A stretch of DNA of 34,602 bases from Candidatus Tayloriibacteriota bacterium (lineage in GTDB: Bacteria; Patescibacteriota; Minisyncoccia; Phycocordibacterales; PALSA-1337), in NCBI GenBank assembly GCA_903839695.1, contig CAIMDI010000014.1, forward strand, positions 1 through 34,602, given 5' to 3'. Made by a program: the position numbers and the translations under genes. Under the pieces are notes generated by a model. The model saw only the letters and a list, made by a program, of their open reading frames with translations. It had not been told where the DNA came from and did not search any database. Below, piece by piece: positions 1 to 6,232 of this stretch. Each line of letters starts with the position of its first letter. The first letter of the stretch is position 1.

Positions 1-60
1 ATTCTTTATTCTGTTAATTATTTGTTCCTTCAACTCTGGTGATATTTTGTGTGTTTTCAT
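1..60 (-). CDS. Start of a probable transposase (partial, runs off the left edge)
   Basis: Only the first 20 codons are present, beginning MKTHKISPELKEQIINRIKN and continuing past base 1. A short basic N-terminus of the form K-x-S-P-E-x-K-E-x-I resembles the helix-turn-helix start of IS3/IS481-type transposase OrfA proteins. The upstream segment up to about 139 (minus strand, TGTGTAATTTTGGCCCTC) has the look of an IS end beginning with TG. This is inference from 20 residues; another HTH protein is possible. Confidence 0.4.
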   Translation of the reverse strand, partial: MKTHKISPELKEQIINRIKN

Positions 61-139
61 ATTACTTATATATTTAATTAGTTCTATTATTTCTACAAGA
101 TTGGTGTATTAAATTTGGGGGGAGGGCCAAAATTACACA
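61..139 (-). mobile_element. Possible insertion sequence terminal region
   Basis: The 79 bases in front of the putative transposase start contain a C-run and begin, on the minus strand, with TGTGTAATTTTGG, compatible with an IS3-like end. The other end lies outside the window, so neither the inverted repeat nor a target duplication can be checked. The element abuts a terminator hairpin at 142-165. Confidence 0.25.
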
Positions 140-141
140 CT

Positions 142-173
142 GCGAGATTCTAACGAGGATCTCGCGGTTTTTT
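142..173 (+). terminator. Intrinsic terminator hairpin with T-tract
   Basis: GCGAGAT (142-148) pairs with ATCTCGC (159-165) and is followed by GG and six T. It acts on plus-strand transcripts coming from the left edge. It also lies downstream of the minus-strand kinase gene's stop (194), where it would be a hairpin without a U-tract. Confidence 0.7.
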
Positions 174-193
174 ATTTATTGTGATAATACAAA

Positions 194-1171
194 CTAAAAC
201 AATTTCTCCTGAAACTCCTCAAAGTTTTCAGAAAGATATTTTATTCTCTGTAAATCATTTAACAAAAAAAGATCAACTCTATCTTTTTTTTCTAAATAAT
301 GTTCACCCTCTACCCATGTACGGTGAATTATTTTTAAATAATACAATTTCAAACCTCTTAAAAGTTCATCCTTACTTGTTGGATACACTGATAAATATGA
401 CATCAAATATAATTTAGCTTTTTCGAATTCTTGCTCGTCAAAATTATTACTTAAGAATGTAACCATTAATGATCTAAATAATTCGTATGTCCTTGGAGAA
501 TAATCAGTTTTTTCAAAATCAAATACAAAAGATACTTTATTATCTACTCCAAAAAATACATTATGATCAAGATAATCTCCATGAATCAAATGATCGCATG
601 GCAAACCGAGATCTTCATATTTTATTGTGTTATTTTGAATTAATCTCTTTTTAGTTTCAATATTATGTAAAGCAAGCCTATCAAATTCCGTAAGGTCAGT
701 TAGTTTATTTATTTCATTATAAATTAAATCAATTTTTTTAAGAGCTTTTTCTTTGTCCCAAGCTTTAAATTTTTCTTTTATAGGTAATGTACTAGCCTTA
801 CCTAACAAATGTATTCTTCCCAACATTTCACCAAATGAAATAACTGCAGTGTCTGTTAGATATCCCCTTTCTAATTGAATATCTGAAACAAATGGAAAAA
901 GAGCAAAGTAACCATTCTCAAAAAAGAATAAGGTATTACCTTTAGTATTAGTAATTGGCAGAATTACCGGTATTCCCCCATCTGCAAAATATCTTTTTGC
1001 AGAATGAATTTCCTCTATACGGTCTTGTTTATCAAAACGATATCTTTTAAGAAAATACTTATTATCACCCTGAAAAATATGATTTTCAGATAGAAAACCC
1101 TTATTTACCTTTTCAGGCGAATGTAATTGAAGACTATAAAGACTATTAATTTCAGATATAAGATTTTCCAT
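194..1171 (-). CDS. Aminoglycoside/choline/homoserine kinase-like phosphotransferase
   Basis: The 325-aa protein has the layout of the APH family, which transfers phosphate from ATP to small hydroxylated molecules. Visible landmarks are a candidate ATP-binding lysine in FLKRY (about K42), the catalytic loop HGDYLDHNVFF (H197, D199, N204) and the metal-binding aspartate in FDFEKT (D218). The substrate cannot be read from sequence; homoserine kinase-like, choline kinase-like or antibiotic kinase are all open. There is no signal peptide or membrane segment, so it should be cytosolic. It is a single minus-strand gene next to the IS edge. The ATG has no Shine-Dalgarno sequence; an AT-rich stretch lies just upstream. 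Family assignment is firm, function is not. Confidence 0.8.
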   Translation of the reverse strand: MENLISEINSLYSLQLHSPEKVNKGFLSENHIFQGDNKYFLKRYRFDKQDRIEEIHSAKRYFADGGIPVILPITNTKGNTLFFFENGYFALFPFVSDIQLERGYLTDTAVISFGEMLGRIHLLGKASTLPIKEKFKAWDKEKALKKIDLIYNEINKLTDLTEFDRLALHNIETKKRLIQNNTIKYEDLGLPCDHLIHGDYLDHNVFFGVDNKVSFVFDFEKTDYSPRTYELFRSLMVTFLSNNFDEQEFEKAKLYLMSYLSVYPTSKDELLRGLKLYYLKIIHRTWVEGEHYLEKKDRVDLFLLNDLQRIKYLSENFEEFQEKLF

Positions 1172-1250
1172 TAATACAAGTTTAGCATTTTACTTGTAAT
1201 TTCTCATCTCAGCACATTGAATTACTTAACACAATTCACTCTAAAATAAT

Positions 1251-1279
1251 TTGACCCATCACAATTATTGTGATATTGT
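1251..1279 (+). promoter_or_regulatory. Promoter with an embedded palindromic operator
   Basis: TTGACC (1251-1256), a 17-nt spacer and TATTGT (1274-1279) form a good sigma70-type promoter for the metalloprotease gene. The spacer contains TCACAATTATTGTGA (1259-1273), a 7-bp inverted repeat around a single central base. A repressor bound there would block RNA polymerase. The leader also holds a small hairpin, GAGGTA / TACCTC, at about 1314-1329. Confidence 0.65.
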
Positions 1280-1345
1280 TTTGGAAGTTGTTTTTGGACA
1301 GTACAAATTTAAACCGAGGTATTTTACCTCAGATAGGAGAGTTTT

Positions 1346-2350
1346 TTGAAAAAAAATAGACTAGTAAAAGTAAAGATGGCAAAAATAAAAAGTGACTCTT
1401 GCCAGTACATTCTCGCGCTATTCATATTGTCTTTTATCGGATCGGCAATATTCTATGTTTGGAGAACTTCAAACAAAGAACACGTTCGTATGCTCGAGCT
1501 TACGCAGCGTGAAAATATTGATAATATAAATGCACTGATTAGAGAACACAACAAAGCCAAGTCTGACACAACCGATACTTGGTGGATTACAGATGAACCA
1601 CCGGCTACGTTAGAGATTTACAATTTGATTGAGGCAAAAAATAAACAAATTGAAAACCTTATAAAGATGTATGCCGACACTACTCCAGAAACACATCAAA
1701 TTTCTGAGCGTTTTAAAAACATTAAAATATCAGTCCTTATAAATGGACTGCCACAAGAGATCAACTACGATCATACAAAGATAAAGTATCCGGCAGGGGC
1801 CTTGGATATAATCTTTCTGCCAGAGAAAGTAGCAATGAAAGACAATCAGTTTTTACCAACCTTCAGTTCTGTTACTGATGCCCTTACCATACCGACAATT
1901 GAGATTCCAGAATCTCTTTATGCGCCGATACTCTTCCACGAGCTAGGACATGCGCTTAGACATTATGGGGAAAGAAATCTTCGCAATGTGAAAGCAATGG
2001 CAGAAAAGGATATCATGTTGGAAGAAGCTGAAATGCATTCACTTGGTGGAGAGATAATGAATGTAACTAGCAAGGGAGCTTACAAACAGTTAGTTAATAT
2101 CATCGTGAATCGAGCTCCCCTTTCACGAAGCTTCGGTGAAACAATCGCCAGTATCACCGAGGATGACCTTGCTTTATGCGATAAGATATTCGGCTGTAGT
2201 CACACACAAATACCTGGTATGATGCTATCTTCACAATTAATGATTGACGTAGGTTTTAATTACTGCGAAAAAAATAAATTGGGTATTGATAGTAAATTCA
2301 AGGTGTACAAATGGCTCACCGAGTATGTGTTCTTGAAATGGACACCCTAA
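1346..2350 (+). CDS. Membrane-anchored HExxH zinc metalloprotease-like protein
   Basis: The 334-aa product has one N-terminal transmembrane helix (about residues 21-39), a helical stretch (45-110), then a domain with HELGH at 198-202, the zinc-binding and catalytic motif of gluzincin-type peptidases. The downstream glutamates in EEAEMH (about 226-231) are candidates for the third zinc ligand. Topology suggests a domain outside the membrane. I could not place it in a named peptidase family. The start is TTG, chosen because AGGAGA lies five bases upstream; an in-frame ATG at 1376 is the alternative. The gene has its own promoter with a palindromic operator at 1259-1273 and its own terminator at 2353. 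Its higher G+C and SD use set it apart from the flanking AT-rich genes. Confidence 0.75.
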   Translation: MKKNRLVKVKMAKIKSDSCQYILALFILSFIGSAIFYVWRTSNKEHVRMLELTQRENIDNINALIREHNKAKSDTTDTWWITDEPPATLEIYNLIEAKNKQIENLIKMYADTTPETHQISERFKNIKISVLINGLPQEINYDHTKIKYPAGALDIIFLPEKVAMKDNQFLPTFSSVTDALTIPTIEIPESLYAPILFHELGHALRHYGERNLRNVKAMAEKDIMLEEAEMHSLGGEIMNVTSKGAYKQLVNIIVNRAPLSRSFGETIASITEDDLALCDKIFGCSHTQIPGMMLSSQLMIDVGFNYCEKNKLGIDSKFKVYKWLTEYVFLKWTP

Positions 2351-2352
2351 CA

Positions 2353-2392
2353 AAAATCCGCGCTACGTCCAAATCGTAGGCGGATTTTCTTT
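2353..2392 (+). terminator. Intrinsic terminator after the metalloprotease gene
   Basis: AAAATCCGC (2353-2361) pairs with GCGGATTTT (2380-2388), with inner CTACG/CGTAG pairing, followed by CTTTT. The stem is long for an intrinsic terminator. Confidence 0.85.
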
Positions 2393-2424
2393 TGTAAAAA
2401 TATAATCTATGTCTATTTGCGTTA

Positions 2425-2703
2425 TTATTCTGGTTTTGTAAACATTTTGATAAAGCCTGTATAAATAGAAATCATACCAGCCAAGAGAAGTAAGTGAATA
2501 ATAATTTCAATAATTTTCTCATTTAAATGAAGTAAATCAACTAATATAGTCTCAATTGTTTGTGATAAACCAATAATCACTATTCCGTAACCAATCATCA
2601 TTAATGCTCTACCAACTAAGCCACCATGTCCATTTATTTTAAAAAAAACCAATATTGATAAAACACCAATAAATATATCCACTAATATAGTTATAATATT
2701 CAT
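2425..2703 (-). CDS. Small three-helix membrane protein, unknown function
   Basis: The 92-aa product is almost entirely hydrophobic, with predicted helices at about residues 3-22, 32-52 and 62-86 and a short charged tail ending FTKPE. No enzymatic motif or family is recognised. The gene is AT-rich like the chromosomal background, has no SD site, and is divergent from the zinc-ribbon gene across a 115-bp AT-rich gap. Continuous frame, membrane pattern and orderly position between a terminator and a divergent promoter support it being real. Confidence 0.6.
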   Translation of the reverse strand: MNIITILVDIFIGVLSILVFFKINGHGGLVGRALMMIGYGIVIIGLSQTIETILVDLLHLNEKIIEIIIHLLLLAGMISIYTGFIKMFTKPE

Positions 2704-2818
2704 ACAATAATAATATAATATTTATGTGTTTATGTAAATTAATAGATATATTTTAAATTATGTGCTATTTTACTCTATGATAGTTATTTGGGCCAAAAAC
2801 AAGAAACTAGAACATATT

Positions 2819-3028
2819 ATGAGTAACCACACGGCGGAAAAAGCAGTAGAGGTTAAAAAAGTGAAGCTCTTTAAGATAGTCAGCCAACGAAGCAGTACCT
2901 GTCAAAACTGTGGAGAGAAAATCAAAGCTGACACAATTCACTTGATTTCAGAGTCATCACACGGCAAATGCACGGGCCGTTACTGCAGCAAAGAATGCAG
3001 AAAGGCCTCAAAAAATAAGCCCAAGTAG
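2819..3028 (+). CDS. Small zinc-ribbon-like protein
   Basis: From ATG 2819 the product is 69 aa, with cysteines in CQNC (C28, C31), C51, and YCSKEC (C56, C60): a CxxC ... C-x4-C-x3-C arrangement that suggests a zinc-binding fold. A lysine-rich tail is compatible with nucleic-acid binding. The frame is open further upstream to GTG 2762, but an extended -10 element (TGTGCTATTTT, 2762-2772) occupies that stretch, so a start there is unlikely; ATG 2777 would lie about at the transcript start. No clear SD precedes 2819. It is a single-gene unit closed by the terminator at 3061. Function unknown. Confidence 0.65.
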   Translation: MSNHTAEKAVEVKKVKLFKIVSQRSSTCQNCGEKIKADTIHLISESSHGKCTGRYCSKECRKASKNKPK

Positions 3029-3060
3029 TTCAGGGCTGAACCTTGGTCCCACACAAAATC

Positions 3061-3094
3061 ACCGCTCAAATAGACCTTATTGGGCGGTTTTTCT
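3061..3094 (+). terminator. Intrinsic terminator after the zinc-ribbon gene
   Basis: ACCGCTCAA (3061-3069) pairs with TTGGGCGGT (3080-3088) and runs into TTTTTCTTTT. It also separates the convergent uppP gene. Confidence 0.85.
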
Positions 3095-3095
3095 T

Positions 3096-3896
3096 TTATA
3101 CAAAACTAAAGTATAAAATAACAATAATACCCAAAACAATTCTATAATATGCGAATGGAATAAAATTATTTGATTGAATATATTTTATGAAGAATTTTAT
3201 AACTGATAATGCCACAACAAATGCCGTAATAAAACCTAAAATTAATAATATTACCTCTCCCCCATTCATAGAAAATCCATGTTTAAGCAAACTGTATGCC
3301 GAAGCTGCAATCATTGTTGGTATGGCCAAAAAAAATGAGAATTCTACTGCAGCCATTCTTGAAACACCCAAAATCATTGCGCCAATTATAGTTGCTGCGG
3401 ACCTAGATGTTCCTGGAATCATAGAGAAACATTGAAATAGTCCAATAAAAAATATTGTAAGTGTCGGAATACTTATAACGGAATCAAAACGTGATTGTAT
3501 TTTTTTTCTTTCAATATAAATTAAAATAAATCCACCAATTATCAATGCGCCTGCAACAACCCAAGGATTGAATAATCTTTTTTCAATAAAACTTCCGAGC
3601 AAACCACCGATTATAATAGCTGGAATTACACCAATAATAGTCTTATACCAAATACCAAAAATTTCCTTTTTCTTAATTTCATCTTTATTAAATGGCCAAA
3701 GTTTAGGCCAGAAAAATACAATCACAGCTAAAATGGCACCAAGTTGAATGACAATATCAAAAGTCTTAGTAAATGAAGAGTCAAAGTTAATCCATTGATT
3801 GAATAGAATCAAATGCCCAGTTGAAGAAATAGGAAGAAATTCAGTAATACCTTCTACGCCACCGAGAAACAATGATTTTATTATGTCTATTAACAT
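3096..3896 (-). CDS. uppP: Undecaprenyl-diphosphatase (UppP/BacA)
   Basis: This integral membrane enzyme dephosphorylates undecaprenyl diphosphate to recycle the lipid carrier of peptidoglycan and other wall glycans. The 266-aa length is typical. Both family signatures are present: GGVEGITEFLPISSTGH (residues 12-28, with E15, E19 and H28) and PGTSRSAAT (161-169), which together form the active site, and several hydrophobic helices fill the rest. The gene stands alone on the minus strand, ending next to a convergent terminator. A likely extended -10, TGCTATACT, ends at 3933 about 36 bases ahead of the ATG. There is no SD site. Identification is confident. Confidence 0.96.
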   Translation of the reverse strand: MLIDIIKSLFLGGVEGITEFLPISSTGHLILFNQWINFDSSFTKTFDIVIQLGAILAVIVFFWPKLWPFNKDEIKKKEIFGIWYKTIIGVIPAIIIGGLLGSFIEKRLFNPWVVAGALIIGGFILIYIERKKIQSRFDSVISIPTLTIFFIGLFQCFSMIPGTSRSAATIIGAMILGVSRMAAVEFSFFLAIPTMIAASAYSLLKHGFSMNGGEVILLILGFITAFVVALSVIKFFIKYIQSNNFIPFAYYRIVLGIIVILYFSFV

Positions 3897-3932
3897 GATT
3901 ACTTTTTAAAAAATAATAATTTGATAATAAAA

Positions 3933-3940
3933 AGTATAGC
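3933..3940 (-). promoter_or_regulatory. Extended -10 promoter element of uppP
   Basis: On the minus strand TGCTATACT reads toward uppP and matches the TGnTATAAT extended -10 pattern. No convincing -35 hexamer is seen at the usual distance. Confidence 0.5.
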
Positions 3941-4046
3941 ATATTAAAATTAAATTTTGATTGGTGAAAATAAATTAATTGACTTAAATGTAAGTTATGT
4001 TATAAATAAAAAGTAGTTTTAGGAAAAATACAACAAAAGGAACATC

Positions 4047-4307
4047 ATGGAAAAAATAGAGATTGGTACGCATGTGCTCATTCGTGGAGGCGTATTTAGA
4101 GTTAAGTGCAAAGAAGATGGAGAGTTTTGGACTTTGTCTCTGATGGCGAAAGTTATTCATGGCAAAGAAACTGCGACAATCAAGATACCTGAATCTGAGG
4201 TAATTCAAGGTATTCAAGATTACGAGAACGAAAAAATTATCAGGGACTGTTCAAGGACTGAGACGCCAAAAAAAGACATGTATCGCCTCAGGTTCTTGCC
4301 ACGGTAA
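4047..4307 (+). CDS. Unknown 86-aa cytosolic protein
   Basis: The protein begins MEKIEIGTHVLIRGGVFRV and appears beta-rich in its first half (alternating hydrophobic residues around a GTHVLIRGG turn), followed by a charged helix and a basic C-terminus (RLRFLPR). I recognise no family. The gene looks genuine: AAAGGA lies seven bases before the ATG, an extended -10-like TGTTATAAA lies near 3998-4006, and a strong terminator follows at 4321. It is a compact single-gene unit with higher G+C than uppP or the P-type ATPase, like the other modules of this region. Confidence 0.7.
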   Translation: MEKIEIGTHVLIRGGVFRVKCKEDGEFWTLSLMAKVIHGKETATIKIPESEVIQGIQDYENEKIIRDCSRTETPKKDMYRLRFLPR

Positions 4308-4320
4308 AATGGTAAAATAG

Positions 4321-4369
4321 CCCACTCAAACACAAGGAAAATCTACTTGTGATTATGAGTGGGTTTTTC
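4321..4369 (+). terminator. Long two-segment intrinsic terminator
   Basis: CCCACTCA (4321-4328) pairs with TGAGTGGG (ending 4363), and inner CACAAG pairs with CTTGTG; TTTTTCTT follows. Confidence 0.85.
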
Positions 4370-4476
4370 TTGCATAATTTTATAAAAAGACCTAGAGTTA
4401 TACGAGATGAATAGTTTGACAGTAATCAATAAAATCTGATGTGCTATACGTGCATCATACAAATGAAAGACTGAGT

Positions 4477-5634
4477 ATGCAGGGTGTAGAAAGATCCCAT
4501 CTTAATGCGGCATTAGTTGCAACACTGAAGGCGTATTACGACTTCAGAAACTCAAATATCGAGGATGCACTTCGACCAATTGCAGCCTATGGAAAAAAAG
4601 ACACACTTGGAATGGATGCGGGGCCAGAAATTACCATTTGTGAAGAATTGAAAAGATACGACGCTGGTGCTGTTGTGGTCACTGAGGAAATAGGCTCAAA
4701 AGGCCCACAACTTAGCGACACATTTCGTCCAAGCGACCCACAAACATTCCGCACGGTATTCATCAGCGATCCCACAGATCGCTCGAATCAACTCAAAGCA
4801 TTTCTTGCGCAATTTCCAGAGAACAATAAGATTGAGGATATTTTTGGAAACGAAGGAATTGTAGAGAAGTGGGAAAAGGAATTTAGTTATCCTGCTTCCA
4901 TAACAGGTGCCACATCAGCTATCAGTTGTATACGGCGTGGTGTGCCAATCTTTGCGGTGATTGTGAACTATATCACACAGGAACTCTCTGTATCGTGTGC
5001 TGCTGGAAATATGATACTCAGACTACCAAACCAAAGACAAGAGGAGATCAACCTGGACTATGTCCTAGCAAATGGAAAAGTGCTGCAATTCCCTGGTATT
5101 GATGGCGAGATGAAAAGCATGCAAAGGTTTGTAACTTTTCTAGGAGATGCTGGGAAAATTGGGTACAGGGAGAACTTCCTTGATAGTGAACTCGTGAGTG
5201 AGGAGCAAATGGAGGAATTCCTTCACTATGGAAAACCAGGCGGGCCATCTCGCGCACTTTATCTATCTTCACTTCAACCACGCGAAAAACCAATTGGATT
5301 CATTTTAGCTAATGGTGAGAAAATTGGTGAGTGGATTCACTGGTTATCTTTCGTACGATTCGCTCGTAGCTTACACGACGATAGTCAGCCAGCCCTGACA
5401 CTCTACGAAATATTCCAAGACAGACCTTGGACCAAGGAGGGTGTATTGATGTCAACACCTCCGAATTACAGTGTATTCAGGGAATATGACAAAAAGTTAT
5501 TTGTCGATACAAGTTGGTTACTGAGGATGCCAAATCCCAGTCAACTTCGCTCTACCTTAATCATTGCCCCACACGATAATCGCTGGGCCATGAGAGCAAG
5601 TAGCCAATCTGGTTACAGAACAATTATGTTCTAG
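4477..5634 (+). CDS. FIG-superfamily (inositol monophosphatase/FBPase-like) protein
   Basis: The product (385 aa from ATG 4477) carries two marks of the lithium-sensitive phosphatase fold: TEEIG (glutamates about E70-E71) and, 28 residues on, DPTDRS (D98, D101), equivalent to the metal-binding E-E and DPxDxT/S motifs of inositol monophosphatase and fructose bisphosphatase. The C-terminal half has no feature I can place; the second metal-site aspartate of the family is not obvious, so catalysis is uncertain. An open frame extends to GTG 4441, but TGTGCTATACG at 4440-4450 looks like an extended -10 box, putting the transcript start near 4457 and favouring ATG 4477. The gene is a single-gene unit closed by the terminator at 5654. 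Substrate unknown. Confidence 0.65.
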   Translation: MQGVERSHLNAALVATLKAYYDFRNSNIEDALRPIAAYGKKDTLGMDAGPEITICEELKRYDAGAVVVTEEIGSKGPQLSDTFRPSDPQTFRTVFISDPTDRSNQLKAFLAQFPENNKIEDIFGNEGIVEKWEKEFSYPASITGATSAISCIRRGVPIFAVIVNYITQELSVSCAAGNMILRLPNQRQEEINLDYVLANGKVLQFPGIDGEMKSMQRFVTFLGDAGKIGYRENFLDSELVSEEQMEEFLHYGKPGGPSRALYLSSLQPREKPIGFILANGEKIGEWIHWLSFVRFARSLHDDSQPALTLYEIFQDRPWTKEGVLMSTPPNYSVFREYDKKLFVDTSWLLRMPNPSQLRSTLIIAPHDNRWAMRASSQSGYRTIMF

Positions 5635-5653
5635 CCTTCAAATTCAATCACAA

Positions 5654-5680
5654 ACACTCCTCACTCTGAGGGGTGTTTTT
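5654..5680 (+). terminator. Intrinsic terminator after the FIG-family gene
   Basis: ACACTCCTC (5654-5662) pairs with GAGGGGTGT (5668-5676) with one G-U pair, followed by a T-run. Confidence 0.85.
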
Positions 5681-5714
5681 AATTTATTAAATTTTTTATG
5701 ATAAAATCATTTCA

Positions 5715-6230
5715 ATGAAAAGAAAAATTATACAAGTTAATGATTTAATGCAAAAAAATTATTGCTATGAATTAACTGAACCTATTGGTAAAAATTTCGA
5801 TCCTGATTTTAGACCAAATCTTACCCCCAAACAAATACTTAAATTGGGTGCTTTTGGCGGTGTATATATGCGTGATTGTATTAATGAATTTCCTAAAAAT
5901 TGGTTTACAAAAGCGAAATTTCAAAAAGTAAATTCAAATAAACAAGATCCGAAATTAAATTATTTTAAAGTTAAAGCAAGTCAATCTCTTTCTATTTGGC
6001 AGAAAAAAGGTTGGATTTATAAATATGATCCACGTGGCTGGTTCCAATGGTATTGCCGATATTATTTTGGTCGTAGATGCCCTGATGATGAAAGACAAAT
6101 AAAAAGATGGCGGGCAATGAGTAGGCATATATATCAAATTAAATACAATTGCAGGCCAGATGACTTGGCTTGTAGACCAGTACAAAGACAAGCGCTATTA
6201 CATTGGGCTTATGATAGTAGAAAAATATAA
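5715..6230 (+). CDS. Conserved W/R/Y-rich protein of unknown function
   Basis: The 171-aa protein is cytosolic-looking and unusually rich in tryptophan, tyrosine, arginine and cysteine in its second half, with segments GWFQWYCRYYFGRRCPDDE (about residues 107-125) and RQALLHWAYDSRKI at the C-terminus. I recall this type of sequence as a widely distributed family without an assigned role, but cannot name a domain. A TGATAAAAT extended -10 (5699-5707) ends eight bases before the ATG, so the mRNA is probably leaderless or nearly so. It is convergent with the P-type ATPase gene with a 2-bp gap and no terminator between. Confidence 0.7.
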   Translation: MKRKIIQVNDLMQKNYCYELTEPIGKNFDPDFRPNLTPKQILKLGAFGGVYMRDCINEFPKNWFTKAKFQKVNSNKQDPKLNYFKVKASQSLSIWQKKGWIYKYDPRGWFQWYCRYYFGRRCPDDERQIKRWRAMSRHIYQIKYNCRPDDLACRPVQRQALLHWAYDSRKI

Positions 6231-6232
6231 TT

